A DNA stretch of 64,000 bases from Siphonodentalium dalli (GCA_032622095.1 CP136064.1:279459614-279523613); one strand, 5' to 3'. Shown: positions 21,401-29,617, counted from the stretch's first letter. Notes: generated from the sequence alone by a model not told the origin. Translations and numbers: made by a program.

Positions 21401-24253
21401 TTTGAAAGAGGAAGCTCCAAAACATTGTATTATCAACTTATCCGGTGTAATAAACTGTGGACATGTTGTTTTTGTTGAGTTGCCAACGTGTTTTGTCATC
21501 AAGATTGAAGTAAAAATCAGTATTATTTTCAATGCAGGGGGAATAACTCTATATATTAAAGATAGAGTTCTTCCCCTTCCATTGAAAAAGTTTGAATTCT
21601 GTTGCATTCTGGGATCCAAAGGGGGGAGGGGGGGGTCATTCTATGATTCAACAGTTTTCTATTTCTCTGTGGGCATCTTCTGAGACACAGATGTTTCAAG
21701 TAGTGATGTATTATAGTATTTTAATCATGTTTTATGGCATAGATTGTTATTAAAACCGTATATCAAGTCACTATAAAACGAGAGGCCGATCACGATCGGC
21801 AGATGTTAACCCATCCCTTGGCGATAAAAATTTAATATGATCGGATAAATGAGAGTTTTGGTGGTGAATTATAGAGTATACTGTTATGTACTATTATAGA
21901 CAAATGTACATAACACAAATTATTTGGAATTTATGGGTCACAGGCATTTATATAAGAGAATGCACTGGTACAGGATCTGTAATGCTAAACCGCCACAGCC
22001 AGCAAGCCTGTGGGTTAAATGTGTAGGTGTGACCTGGACATGGAATACTTGGGTTAAGAGAGTCCAATTTAAATTTACAATAATAAATGTCCTAGTATAC
22101 AGATAAGCAACCTCACCACTGACCCATTAATATCAATTATATAGCAGAGCTGTCAAAAAATCACAGGAATTGTTTACGTTGAACACTGACCTCTCTATTA
22201 AACCAATAACAATTATAATGATATCAGACCATCTGAAGATATAACTCTGCAGCACAGATGTCCAAGTCTACTGTTAATATCATGTGATGTTTAATGTTGA
22301 ATCTTTATTTTAAATTAGATACCATAGCCTTCTTTATCAGATTATTTGCACATTGGCATAAGAGACATCAGAAAATAATATAGCCTTATCAATACTAAGT
22401 AGTCCAAAGGCAATTGGTGAATTGGATTTAATGTTGCTCCAAACAGATTTACCAGTACATAACACAAGATTTTGGACCGATTTAATCAAATTTGGTGTGG
22501 TGATTCGGGGTACCCTTGGCAGAGTTATAATGGTGTTAGTTTTTCAAAATTTTTTAACTTAAAAAAAATAATGTTTTTAATTATTTAAAAATATTAAAGG
22601 GACACATTGGAAATCTTTTTATCAACTTGTATCATAATCAATATCTAAATGAAAACAAATGACAATGTCAATGACATTTTTTTTATTATTATAAAAGTTA
22701 AAAATAATTTTTTTTTTAAATCGATTTTTTCCCCCAATTTTTTTCTTCGAAAAAGGGTCATAACTCCTTTAAAATAAATCGGATCAAACCCATATTCGAA
22801 CTATATGTTTGAGTTATGGCAGAATGTGTGAATTCTAAGTCGAAAAAGGGCCATAACTCTGTAACAAAATCTCGGATCAAACTTTGGTTCCGATCGGATA
22901 GAAAATGTTTGAGTTATCGCATTACTCGTGAAGTGTCTATGGACGGACGGACGGACGAACGACGAGTGGTCAATCCGGACAACGACACTATGTTTACCAT
23001 ACATGGTATGGGTAAACATAAAAAACAAGCAGTCGCAGACGACGGTATCCCCCGCCGAATTGTGCAGTTGGGAAAGTGCATTCTCAATAATGTTTGCGTT
23101 CTCTGTATGTGCTAAACTAAAGGTGGGATTTTGTCAAAAAGCCTGGCTTGCGAACTCATTTTAGTTACTGATATTTGTGGAAATTAGCCATGTGACGTCG
23201 TCCATTTGCACCAAAAAACAAAGTCCAATAACTCTGGTAAAAATATCCGGCCGGACCTGGCTTGCGAACTCATTCTAGGTAATGGTCAGGTGAACTCATA
23301 TACCACAAATCTTTTAAATCCGTTGACATTTGTTCCAAGTTATGACTTACAAATTCGGGATGGACGGACATACAGACGGACGGAACCAATTCCTATATCC
23401 CCCGCAAATTTTCAATTTGGCAGGGGATAATAATCGTTGACTCGAAAATTAAGTGGGCATTTGTTTCATTCTTTATTGTCCTATCTCATTGTAAGTAATT
23501 CTTTTATTCTTGCAGTACATAACTCATTTTGAATTTGACGATCCTGAACTGTGCATGGATGTTGAGAAATTTGACCTGTTGTTGGAAGGGCTGATAATGC
23601 TGCCATGTCTACGAGCGCTAAGTCTACCAAACACGATTCATATCGACGATTACCCAGAAGCACCGTACGAGCTCAACCAAACCATACAGAATCTACATCA
23701 ACTCAAACGACTCAACTTCTCATCGTGTAACATCCGGGACAACCTCAGTCAGTTACTATCACATCTCAAACAGCCAATCGAATACCTCAATTTGAGAGAC
23801 TGTCGATTGAGTGACCTTGACATGGAGTTCTTGCTACAATGGCCGATCTTGCCAGGATTGAGGGACCTCAATTTGGGTAGGAATAATTTTAAGACGTGCG
23901 TTGACATTTTGATATCTACTATACACAGAATGCTACATATCACGTGTTTATCAATTTCATACTCGTGTATTTTGACGAGTGACGTGAAGCGAGTCGTCAG
24001 CCATTGTTTAGATTGTGAGCAATTGAAGGTGTTGTGTGTCCAGAGTTTTATTCCTCCTCCGATAGCCGACATTATGCAGATGCTGGAAGACTGTGCTTCT
24101 ATATCGACACTACAACAGTTTGTTATTTTACCCGAAGCTTACGCCTTCCCCGGGAGATGTGAAGGGGATAGGATAAAAAATCGAAAGCTGCTCGTTAAAC
24201 TGTGCAACGAGGCGTTGAATCGGCTACAAAGGCCCGATATAAAATTGGGCTGA
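6349..24253 (+). CDS. LRRC14/PRAME-like leucine-rich-repeat protein, four exons, 5' partial
   Basis: The gene model joins 6349-6450, 9546-9638, 14158-14327 and 23516-24253. All introns are GT...AG (donors GTGAGG, GTAAGT, GTATGT; acceptors TTTTTCAG, TTTTCAG, TTTATCTAG, TTCTTGCAG), and the phases match across every junction (1, 1, 0). The joined frame gives 366 residues to a TGA at 24251. Leucine-rich segments lie near residues 153-161, 184-194, 209-219 (IEYLNLRDCRL), 236-246 (LRDLNLGRNNF), 263-272 and 291-300. The pattern LSQLLSHLKQPIEYLNL followed by a C..LS..D.EFL block, and a C-terminal segment of the form LPEAYAFPGRCEGD, resemble LRRC14 and PRAME relatives, usually about 450-500 residues. 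Members act as substrate receptors or signalling regulators, but the function here is only inferred. About 100 N-terminal residues are missing, because the first visible exon starts with two bases of a split codon. Introns 2 and 3 exceed 4 kb and 9 kb and are full of repeats. Confidence 0.72.
6732..7228 (-). mobile_element. Foldback element, family X, copy 1 (inverted)
   Basis: Ends TAAAGGCCCA (6732) and GTGGGCTTTTAA (7228). The interior matches copies at 11420-13050 and 21334-21780 in reverse: the TTGATATAC / CAATCTATGCC block, GCATTCTGGGA-type block, GGGGAATAACTCTAT palindrome, TTTATTACACCGGATAAG and CTTTCAAATGGTATATAATA. A run of 23 G (7183-7205) sits where copy 2 has a 17-bp satellite. 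Confidence 0.75.
7286..7444. repeat. 43-bp tandem repeat, about 3.7 copies
   Basis: Unit AATAATGACAATAAGTTATG followed by ACAGTAGGCAGTAAGGTAAGGT, repeated almost without change. Confidence 0.9.
7497..7915. mobile_element. Foldback/MITE family D, copy 1
   Basis: Starts TTAAAGGTACTCAATCC and shares with the copies at 20049, 60471, 60957 and the right window edge the blocks CCACTTGATTTTAGAGTTAT, GATATCTGATCACTCTGA and GTGGGTTCCTCGACTCG. No coding content. It lies in intron 1 of the LRR gene. Confidence 0.65.
8090..9285. repeat. 51-bp satellite, about 23 copies
   Basis: Unit GTATTAAGCTGCTATAATGG then GTATAATTGTCTCTTAGGACAATACAACAAT. Each unit holds a small hairpin (ATTGTC...GACAAT). One unit near 8482 has a short internal duplication and one near 9052 an insertion. 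The open frames in both directions are by-products of the 51-bp (multiple of three) period. Confidence 0.93.
9546..9638 (+). CDS. LRR gene, second visible coding exon
   Basis: Acceptor TTTTTCAG, donor G/GTAAGT. Two bases complete the Asp codon, 30 codons follow (ITEDKVERYLNRIKCIYNTM and on), and one base remains. The other two frames have stops within 15 bases, so the frame is forced. It encodes a charged helical segment linking the N-terminal region to the leucine-rich repeats. Confidence 0.7.
9720..9800. repeat. Short direct duplication
   Basis: TTGATGGA(A/G)AATGCTAACA followed by AGATAGAGT occurs twice in a row (about 9721 and 9757), in intron 2. Confidence 0.7.
9981..10234. mobile_element. 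Double-palindrome foldback, family M, copy 1
   Basis: Outer inverted ends CAAGCCTTGAAATAGGGTGT and AGACACTCTATTTCAAGGCTT enclose two inner palindromes built of AGAATGAGGTCCCCAGAGGG and CACCAAATTCACCCTCTG around GCTA/TAGC centres. A half unit precedes it at about 9866-9905. The twin copy is at 20413-20666 and a fragment lies at 29618-29690. Confidence 0.8.
10366..10582. mobile_element. TTAA-flanked MITE, family PB-2, with shortened hairpin
   Basis: TTAA at 10366-10369 and 10579-10582 bracket CCCTTTGAGTGCCAGG and GGCACTCAAAGGG. It contains the CCCTGTG hairpin at 10417-10452, but the central part of the hairpin is deleted, leaving only the outer 18-bp arms. Confidence 0.82.
10609..11378. repeat. 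61/57-bp satellite, about 13 copies
   Basis: Unit CATTGTTATGTAAATATTAT then GATTACAGTGCCGATCATGT and CTAATTAAT. One unit class ends CCAATAATTTAT (61 bp), the other ends ATAAAAAC or ATACAAAC (57 bp), and the classes are clustered rather than mixed. The flank ATTTTGCATATACAAACCAT matches the single-copy flank at about 27015-27035. Confidence 0.93.
11420..13050 (+). mobile_element. Foldback element, family X, copy 2, expanded by a 17-bp satellite
   Basis: Ends TAAAGGCCCACTTAATTTTC and AATGGGCCTTTAAA. Right of the satellite it carries the family blocks in order: TTTGAAAGAGGAA(T/G)CTCC, AACTTATTCAGTGTAATAAA, GGGGAATAA palindrome, GTTGCATTCTGGGA, GGGCATCTTCTGAGACACAG and GTATATCAAGGCACTATAAA. A 20-bp segment around ATTCAGTGTAATAAACTGTG is itself triplicated at 12639-12700. 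Confidence 0.8.
11459..12598 (+). repeat. 17-bp satellite, about 67 copies
   Basis: Unit ATACCATGCCATATTAT. Three 15-bp units lacking CC occur near 11681, 12102 and 12269, and a C-to-A variant (CATGCAATATT) is clustered at 11752-11960. Because the unit has no stop in any forward frame, frames of 397 and 373 codons run through it. They are artefacts, not genes. The other X copies have the seed only once (GCCATATTATATACCATTTG at about 21382). Confidence 0.95.
13528..14128. mobile_element. TIR element, family R, short copy with nested MITE
   Basis: AGAGACCTTTCGCAAAA...ACGATTACGGATA (13528) is inverted as TATCCGTAATCATAATAGTG, ATTTTGCGAAAGGTCTCT (ending 14128). It is 601 bp including the PB-2 MITE at 13632-13861. 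Its right end lies 29 bp before the next LRR exon, leaving only a short pyrimidine tract between. Confidence 0.75.
13632..13861. mobile_element. TTAA-flanked MITE, family PB-2, with hairpin cassette
   Basis: TTAA duplications at 13632-13635 and 13858-13861, TIR CCCTTTGAGTGCCAGG / CCTGGCACTCAAAGGG. It holds one full 69-bp hairpin at 13683-13751 directly after CCATATACCCTGT. Confidence 0.85.
14158..14327 (+). CDS. LRR gene, third visible coding exon
   Basis: Acceptor TTTTTATCTAG, donor AAGG/GTATGT. The first two bases complete a Gly codon from the previous exon, and 56 whole codons follow (PITIIWDCKLTLDDVAIGVG to HKLNKFLELR), ending in phase 0. The last 15 bases and the first 13 intron bases form the unit of a 28-bp tandem repeat that follows immediately. 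Confidence 0.75.
14312..14486 (+). repeat. 28-bp tandem repeat spanning an exon-intron donor
   Basis: Unit TTCCTAGAACTAAGGGTATG TTACGATA, six copies plus a partial one. The first copy contains the exon end and the donor GTATGT at 14328. Intact GTATGT donors recur at 14356, 14384, 14440 and 14468. The copy at 14412 reads GGATGT and has lost the GT. Confidence 0.9.
15535..16790. other. Centre of the inverted-repeat element, no gene seen
   Basis: AT-rich sequence with ATATAT runs near 16345 and 16500. No frame longer than about 70 codons and no recognisable protein. If this element was ever autonomous, its gene is gone. Confidence 0.5.
17369..19368 (+). mobile_element. 5'-truncated non-LTR retrotransposon (L2/CR1-like) with ATT tail
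   Basis: Comparing the split right arm with the intact left arm of the surrounding foldback fixes the insertion at about 17369 to 19368. It starts mid-frame (GCTGAGAGGAGATGG), so the endonuclease part is absent, as usual for truncated LINEs. A 3' UTR of about 110 bp has the AAGCGCTTAGGGTCCGCTTA and GCGCTATACAAATATT(ATT)n ending typical of L2/CR1-related LINEs. It is in the same orientation as the host LRR gene, in intron 3. Confidence 0.85.
17438..19240 (+). CDS. LINE reverse transcriptase (ORF2 C-terminal part), probably defective
   Basis: The frame is open from 17357; the first ATG gives 600 residues. It would copy LINE RNA into DNA at the target site. Reverse-transcriptase landmarks in order: KNYRPISNL (168-176), the motif A block LLDMSAAFDTLDH (239-251), GVPQGSVL (298-305), the catalytic YADD (327-330), LNSDKTEVMW (365-374) and LGVFLD (405-410). 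The C-terminal block HTAARIV..., ELHWLPV and CANAWNPLP (about 470-590) is typical of L2/CR1 and related clades. Oddities: after PQGSVL the residues normally reading GPxLF are missing, so QGSVL runs straight into YLIYTKPLG, an in-frame loss of about five residues beside the active site. The frame stops at KSLKTY, where relatives usually run a few residues further. There is no endonuclease domain. Treat it as a dead copy. Confidence 0.88.
   Translation: MNQMTRSARLEYYNSKIANAKSTKVIYSITNELSGKKKVPILPTNVKESELPDAFGEYFRDKIANLRYQLDVSNTEAEFKPFVGDSLSSFCKLTCDEVKELILSSTSKTRVLDPIPTSLLVEHIDFILEPLTKLINWSLSEGVVPDCFKEAVVIPLIKNNSLDADLLKNYRPISNLQFVSKLLEKAVLKQLRNHMEKHLLLEKFQSVYKPGHSTETALLCITSDLLLASDDNKFSLVSLLDMSAAFDTLDHEILLKRLEISFGISDSALKWFGSYLSNRVQRIQIGSAFSKTFHLQNGVPQGSVLYLIYTKPLGEIIRRHSVSAHMYADDTQLYISGDNPYFLLTVMENCIGSGKSWMLANKLKLNSDKTEVMWVSKPSYIEKVGIDVMTIDGNQVYFSDSAKNLGVFLDRSLSMTSHISQICKTIYIELRKLGQMRKYINTDSAKKLASSLILSRLDYCNSLLAGIPSIQITRLQRLQHTAARIVLCRKRSDDTDEMLQELHWLPVTDRIIYKLVTYAYQATHDPKSLPAYFSDILVPYVPHRSLRSEDKLLLTPSGANLITVGYRSFKVTCANAWNPLPLNIKESPSLDDFKKSLKTY
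20049..20270. mobile_element. Foldback/MITE family D, truncated copy 2
   Basis: Starts inside the family at AACCACTTGATTTTAGAGTT and runs through ATCTGATCACTCTGAGCTTT, GGGTTCCTCGACTCG to AATCGGATTGAGAACCTTTA. The left third is missing. It abuts the right end of the 5.4-kb foldback. Confidence 0.65.
20413..20666. mobile_element. Double-palindrome foldback, family M, copy 2
   Basis: Ends CAAGCCTTGAAATAGGGTGT and ACACCCTATTTCAAGGCTTG are perfect inverts. Two inner palindromes (AGAATGAGGTCCCCAGAGGG arms) are joined by TGAGGTGTAAGC. Nearly identical to the copy at 9981-10234. Confidence 0.85.
20784..21211. mobile_element. TTAA-flanked MITE, family PB-1, second full copy
   Basis: TTAA at 20784-20787 and 21208-21211, TIR CCCTTTACCCAACAG. 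It carries facing hairpins at 20814-20882 and 21026-21094, with one substitution in each. The central spacer has an AT-rich duplication (AATTGTTAAAGAATGTAAGA-like). Confidence 0.85.
21232..21318. repeat. Imperfect palindrome
   Basis: AAGACCTACAGTTTTTTGTT is inverted as AACAAAAACTGTAGGTTTT around a centre near 21275 (CGAGACACTCCCAAGATATT). A short hairpin element between PB-1 and X copies. Confidence 0.6.
21334..21780 (+). mobile_element. Foldback element, family X, copy 3 (unexpanded)
   Basis: Starts TTTAGGCCCACTTAATTTTC and keeps all family blocks in the order of copy 2, with the satellite seed GCCATATTATATACCATTTG present once. The right end stops after TCACTATAAAA without the AATGGGCC terminus. 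A small X fragment (CGAAAATTAAGTGGGCATTT) is left at about 23440-23462. Confidence 0.75.
22440..23075. repeat. Interspersed repeat fragments (Helitron-like and GGACGGACGG type)
   Basis: TTTAATCAAATTTGGTGTGG, GATTCGGGGTACC and GTTAGTTTTTCAAAATTTT match the Helitron-like copies at 30692 and 33944. Farther right is a second, widespread-looking type with AAAAAGGGCCATAACTCTGT, GTTTGAGTTAT and a GGACGGACGGACG box (about 22940). No gene is visible. Confidence 0.5.
23110..23430. repeat. Interspersed repeat, GGACGGACATACAGACGGACGG type
   Basis: GCCTGGCTTGCGAACTCATT occurs twice (about 23140 and 23255), followed by GGATGGACGGACATACAGAC. This is the decayed end of the same sort of repeat as at 22800-23060. 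Confidence 0.45.
23516..24253 (+). CDS. LRR gene, last exon
   Basis: Acceptor TTATTCTTGCAG, phase 0, 245 codons and a TGA. It encodes most leucine-rich repeats (LRALSLPNT, LKRLNFSSCNI, IEYLNLRDCRL, LRDLNLGRNNF) and the C-terminal cap. A long uninterrupted frame with higher GC than its surroundings supports it strongly. An ATTAAA signal follows 22 bases after the stop. Confidence 0.88.
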   Translation, partial: YITHFEFDDPELCMDVEKFDLLLEGLIMLPCLRALSLPNTIHIDDYPEAPYELNQTIQNLHQLKRLNFSSCNIRDNLSQLLSHLKQPIEYLNLRDCRLSDLDMEFLLQWPILPGLRDLNLGRNNFKTCVDILISTIHRMLHITCLSISYSCILTSDVKRVVSHCLDCEQLKVLCVQSFIPPPIADIMQMLEDCASISTLQQFVILPEAYAFPGRCEGDRIKNRKLLVKLCNEALNRLQRPDIKLG

Positions 24254-24275
24254 GTTGAGCCAACTACTTTGTATT

Positions 24276-24281
24276 ATTAAA
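24276..24281 (+). promoter_or_regulatory. Possible polyadenylation signal ATTAAA
   Basis: ATTAAA lies 23 bases past the LRR stop codon, followed by an A-rich stretch. The spacing to the stop is short, so another signal downstream may be used. Confidence 0.4.
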
Positions 24282-24629
24282 GTCTCTAAAAAAAACTTGA
24301 TTTTATCAATTCGCTCTCTGCAAAACCTTTCGGTTTTAGGCCTTCTGTTGGTTAGAACTATAGGTCAATAATCACTAGGTGACCTGGTATAGTCTCATAC
24401 TTGGTGAGTAATTATGGTCGCTGATTGGTCTATTTGAATTGGAGATAGACATGGTAATACAGCATCAGGACCAGGAACCTATGTCACTAATGTAATCGCT
24501 GCACCATCGCTTTAGAAGTTCAGGGAGTTTTTTAGCCCAAAATACAGGTAAAGTTCTAATTTTGGTTCGGGCCGTCTATTTTCACCAGTTACGGCCCTTT
24601 GTTGAAATTACCACCAGTCTATTTTGCCG

Positions 24630-24950
24630 TAGCGACGGTCTTGTTGAACATTTATTTTGCCCTAGCGATCGTCTTGTTGAACATTTATTTTTACAGCTCA
24701 TGTACTAGTTTATCCCGTCAGACAAATGTTTGTTTTGAGCAAAATTAAAATCAAAACCGCTTTGGGTTAGAGAATTGATTGGTGACGTAGGTTCTGCTTT
24801 GGGTTAGAGAATTGATTGGTGACGTAGGTTCTGCTTTGGTTTAGAGAATTGATTGGTGATGTAGGTTCTGCTTTGGTTTAGAGAATTGATTGGTGACATA
24901 GGTTCTGCTTTGGGTTAGAGACTTGATTGGTGACGTAGCTTCCTGGCCCT
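24630..24950. repeat. Short tandem repeats behind the LRR gene
   Basis: GATCGTCTTGTTGAACATTT with its flank occurs twice (24640-24695). A 37-bp unit (GGTTAGAGAATTGATTGGTG then ACGTAGGTTCTGCTTTG) occurs about 4.7 times at 24765-24942. Confidence 0.88.
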
Positions 24951-25189
24951 GAACATTGTTGTCATAGAAGCATAAAATATTTTGTGGGACAAAAGCCACA
25001 AGAAAGAAAGCCAGAAATGTTGCAAAGCAATTTAATTCTACAAGGGAATCTCGTGAATATTTAGAGAAAAATACTGTGTTTTTCTGTACAATGCACACAA
25101 ATCCATAACAAACAAATGCCCTAATACACTATCTAATTACAATGGCCCAAGCAGAAAAGGTTCTATTGACACACTACTTTAGGAGGGGT

Positions 25190-25765
25190 GAATCTTGACC
25201 CAAGTTTTCTCGGTCATTCATCAGTTGGGATGATGCTGTTTTGGACCTAACCCTGCCCCGTTGCTCTTCTATAATGGACTTTCATTCAAAAGACGTACTC
25301 CATGTACACGTTGTGCCCAGGTATTTACATAAACTTGTAAATGTGATTAATCGTGAAATGTCCGCAATTAATCTGTCTTCAAAATTATATATCATTTACT
25401 ATGATATAAAAAGGTGATGATACATTCATTTAATGTATTGTTTACATGCAATTTCTGACAGCGTGACAAATAAAAAAATTTATTGAAAACAAGGCTTTGT
25501 TTATTTATAAATCTCGTTATGACATTTAACAGACCTCTGATATATGCATGTTTGATATCATCATGCTTGAGAAAGGCTGCCCTCTATGTTCATATACGCA
25601 AAGCTTCTATTTGACCTAATCTGAAGACAAAAGCAAGATAACTCCCGTCTTAAAATTCTGAGTGTAAAATCCATTATAGAAGAGTAACAGGATGGGACTC
25701 GGCCCAAACAGCATCTACCCAACCGATATCCCAAGCTGTTGTGGACCGAGAAGTCTTGGCATATC
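25190..25765. mobile_element. Foldback element (GATGCTGTTTTGG arms)
   Basis: GGATGATGCTGTTTTGGACC with CTCTTCTATAATGGACTTT (25228-25280) is inverted as AAATCCATTATAGAAGAG and CAAACAGCATCTACCC (25668-25725). Separately, GCAGAAAAGGTTCTATT...CACACTACTTTAG near 25155 recurs directly at about 26369. Confidence 0.5.
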
Positions 25766-25785
25766 TCTTCCTATAACAAGTTTTA

Positions 25786-26325
25786 AAGGTGGATTATCTC
25801 TTTGTAAACATGTATTATATAGTTACCGGGGTATAAAATATTAGATCTGAATCGAAGACTCCTGTCCGGAAGACTCCTGTCTGTAAATACTTCTATCGAT
25901 TAATATTAATTTTATTTCGAATAAGTTCTGGTCTAAAAAGGTGTGGTTGTTTAGCTAACGAACAATAGTGGTTACTGTTAACAGAGACCAGAAATTTTAT
26001 GGTGTAATTTTGTCACAAATAAACGTTAATTATACTCATTATCGCTTATAACTATGGAATAAAACAATAGAATCAATCAATCTGGGACATTTGACGTTCG
26101 ATACGAAGCCATAAGAACAGCCTAATGCTCTATATCGCTATATGGTATCACCCGAATGGTCTGTTCTAAAAATAGACAAATAAACGGTCCCAATAAAATA
26201 TTCGAAATAAAATCAATATTAATTGATAGAAGCCTTTCCGGACAGGGGTCTTCAGTTCATATTTATTATTTTATACCCACGCATCAATTTAAATTTGTTA
26301 TTTAAAGAGATAATCCAGTTAACAG
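25786..26325. mobile_element. Foldback element, family J, copy 2
   Basis: GGATTATCTCTTTGTAA, GAATCGAAGACTCCTGTCCG and ATTAATATTAATTTTATTTCG (25790-25920) are inverted at 26200-26325 (AAATCAATATTAATTGATAG, TTTCCGGACAG, AAAGAGATAATCC). The GACTCCTGTCCGGAA box is locally duplicated. Confidence 0.6.
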
Positions 26326-26339
26326 AGGGGTATGAATCA

Positions 26340-26885
26340 AGAGAACGCTCTCTAGTTACAATGACTGAAGCAGAAAAGGTTCTATTAGCACAATACTTTA
26401 GGATAAGCTGAGCAGGACTCCGCATATTGGTAGGTATGTGAACAACATTGATTCAACACAGGCCTCAATGAATTTCCACTTGTTAAATCTTAGTAACCGA
26501 GCCAACAAGATCAGCCCAAAAATGATATATATCAGCCCAAAACATAATATAAATAGCAGGGCTGTCAACGGTCAGGGCTGTCAAAGGTCAGACCTGATGA
26601 AGGAATTCAAATCCAATCTATGATAGGATTCAATGTTTTTCTAAGGTTCTCTACAATAAATTCAAGGACATCAGATTTTGTCATTATTTGAGAAAGAATT
26701 ATGTTGAAACATTGAAGTAAACATATTTTAAATTAAAGAATTTCGCAGAACACATTGGAACATTTGACGACGAATACAGTTTGTGAATCACTGGCAAGCT
26801 ATCTCAACACGAATTGATCTCACAATTAATTCGTAATATAAATCAAGATGTAAGTAGAAGGCACAAAATATTCACACTCAAGATT
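26340..26885. other. No feature recognised
   Basis: AT-rich. AGCCCAAAA(A/C)ATA(T/A)ATA and GTCA(A/G)AGGTCAG each occur twice. No gene supported. Confidence 0.5.
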
Positions 26886-27380
26886 TTAAAGGGACCCAAG
26901 GCACTCAAAGTGGGTAAATGTGCAAAAATATAAAACATCACCACTAAGAAGCACTTGAAGAAATAGAGAAATTTTGTTCTAATATTTATTATTAATAGTT
27001 CTCCGATAAAGAAATTTTGCGTGTTGAAACCATTGTTAGGTAAACAAAACTGTTACATTGATTTGTCTACAAACATCGCTAATCATGTAGTAAGTTCAAA
27101 TATTGTAGTCTGAAAATAATTATCAGAATATTTTTCAAAATGCTTGACCTTTTTCAATGTTTACCCTCAAGTTTTGATTAAACTTTGGTATCTTATTAGA
27201 CTTTCATCAGTCATTCCACTGTTTACACAACAATGGTTTTGACATGTACAATTTCATTACTGGAGTTATTAATGATAATAATAACAAAGTCAATATATTT
27301 TTTCATATACTTGATGACAGTTGTTTTATAGTTTATGTTATTTTGTATGAACCCACTTCGAAGGTCTCGAGTCCCTTGAG
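26886..27380. mobile_element. Foldback element, family L, copy 2 (unexpanded)
   Basis: Starts TTAAAGGGACCCAAGGCACT, has AAGTGGGTAAATGTGCAAAA, then CTCCGATAAAGAAATTTTGC and a single AACCATTGTTAGGTAAAC (27029). It ends with the inverted GAACCCACTTCGAAGG, CGAGTCCCTTGAG. It represents the state before the 61-bp array of copy 1. Confidence 0.6.
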
Positions 27381-27799
27381 GGTTTACACATAATTTTCTA
27401 AATAACAAATCACAATAACTGTGGTACTGAATGTTGTCTCTAACAGATATACACGCTATGTTCACATTATTCTACATGGGTCAAGGTAAAAACACAAACA
27501 AAATGGCATTTACAGAAACTACAGCAGAAGAATGAAAATATGTGATCAGACCTAACATTAATTTACGGAGTTCGTGTCTATGGTAGCAAAGTCAAACATA
27601 ACAGTTTACATCAAATATTGTAATATAAAATAGCAAATAGTATAATGATATAAAGAAATAGAAATATGTCAGTTGTTTAGGCCCCCTGCCCGATATGTTG
27701 TTCAGCATGACATGATCAGAGAATCTTTGTCTAACATTATTTGCAGGACTGTTACAACTAGAGATGGGACAAAGCTATACCCCCCATATTCAACATGTT

Positions 27800-28290
27800 A
27801 TACCAATACAAAATTGACCGGAAAAGGTAGGAATAAAAGCTTTGACAAAATAAAAGCTCAAAAAAGGGTGAATACTCAAATTTAAACAAAATTGACCAAA
27901 AATGTAGGAATAAAAGCTCGGACAAAATTATGCATTTTGCGAAAATTTTCTTAAGTCGAAAAAGGGGGATAACTCCACAAAAAAAACGTCATACAGACCT
28001 CATAATCACAGATGCACAGGTTCCCATGGTACTAAATATCTGTGCCAATTTAAAAACAAATGGACATAAAAATGTAGGAATGAAACCTTGGACAAAATTA
28101 TGCATGTTGAGAAAATTTCTGTCCACAAAAAAATTAAGAGTCTGAAAAACCTCATAATCACAGGTGCACAGGTTCCCATGGTACTAAATATCTGTGCCAA
28201 GTTTGCAAACAATTGACCGAAAAATGTAGCAATAAAAGTTCGGACAAAATTTAGTACATGGACGGACAAGCTGATTCCAACTCGTTGCGG
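27800..28290. repeat. Degenerate tandem repeat, about 180 bp, 2.5 copies
   Basis: AATGTAGGAATAAAAGCT(C)GGACAAAATT and TCATAATCACAGATGCACAG plus GTTCCCATGGTACTAAATAT recur at about 27900, 28075 and 28225, followed by GGACGGACAAGCTGATTCC. No gene. Confidence 0.65.
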
Positions 28291-29074
28291 AGGTATAATT
28301 ATCAGATTTCAGGAACATGCGTCATAATTTGCTCGAAAATTGCAGTGCGATAACACGCCAGCAATTGCAAAATTAATTTTTTTCTGTATTTTTCAAAGAT
28401 ATCAGCAAGCTATTGGACTGATGAGCCATCCAGACTCATCTCGGATACTAAACAGATTTGGTTTTTGAGGAGAATTTGACGTTCAAATTTCACAACCACG
28501 ACAAAATTTGATCACATATCTTAACATTTATTTATGTGTGCGACAGATTTAACTGAGCTAGCATTGATACATAGCTCGTTCGCTATCTTTTATGGTTGTG
28601 TTATTTATATAGATGATGAACATGATGAATACTCACTGAGACATCTTGCTGCCATTTTCAAACAAATTATGATTATAGATTCCTAGGTCTGGTCAAGTAT
28701 ACGCTGTCTCTTTAAAAAGACGATGATAATCTTAAGATATTTGCGTCTCTATAATTCCAATTCAGATCCTATTTCTAGGACAACGGGTTTTCCATGACGT
28801 AATAAATAGCTTCCAAATATAGAACATATGCCTGGTGTAGTAAATGTTTATGAGAATCGTAGTAATCTGTATTAGTTATAAAACAACATTGCGCAAACAA
28901 ATAATCAGCAATGAATATTTTTGGCTGATAAAAATGCGAAGATAATTTCTACTTTATTGCTATGAGTAATTTTTATTGAATTCAATTATGAATATATCAC
29001 ATGTATTCTATAAAATTTGTTTCACAATGAGTGGGGAAAATTGTCAACACGTCATTGACCTCCGATTTCGGAAT
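28291..29074. other. No feature recognised
   Basis: AT-rich sequence, no open frame above 60 codons, no clear repeat. Confidence 0.5.
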
Positions 29075-29291
29075 TTAACCCTTTCAGTGCCAAGTCCGAT
29101 TTTTGTATCAACCCATATTTCCTTGATCATTTTTCAAATTTATTGATTATAATAATGTGATACATTGATGGAAAGAGCTCTAAGAGCTCTTTCCATCAAT
29201 GTATCACACATTATTATAATCAATAAATTTGAAAAATGATCAAGGAAATATGGGTTGATACAAAAATCGGACTTGGCACTGAAAGGGTTAA
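29075..29291. mobile_element. TTAA-flanked full-palindrome MITE, family PB-2 without cassette
   Basis: TTAA at 29075-29078 and 29288-29291. The whole 217 bp folds back almost perfectly around GAGCTCTAAGAGCTC (about 29175-29190). Ends CCCTTTCAGTGCCAAGTCCG match PB-2, but after CAACCCATAT there is no CCCTGTG hairpin. Confidence 0.85.
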
Positions 29292-29617
29292 ATATAACCA
29301 ATGATGAAGCCGTGTAAATGTCATCAGATTTTGAAAGAGATTGGATTCTGCCTTGTAACAATGTGTTATGTCACTGACCATGAAATTGCACATGGTAGCA
29401 GACATGACCAATGGGTACATGGGACTTCCATTAATACCAATAAAGAACTGGCATATTGATACAAATTCTAGAGATGTAAATTTGATTATCGTCGGCTTTT
29501 TAATGAGACTGGGTTGTGTGGCATTCCAACAGTGTATACTCATTGTGACAACTTCAGAGGGACCAAGGTCGTCACCAGTGGGCAAATGTGCAAAATTTTT
29601 AGAAGTCTGTAAAACAT

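Noticed and set aside
22801-23164. Overlapping frames near 22800-23160 as a gene
   Set aside because: They lie in a dispersed GGACGGACGG-type repeat and have no domain.
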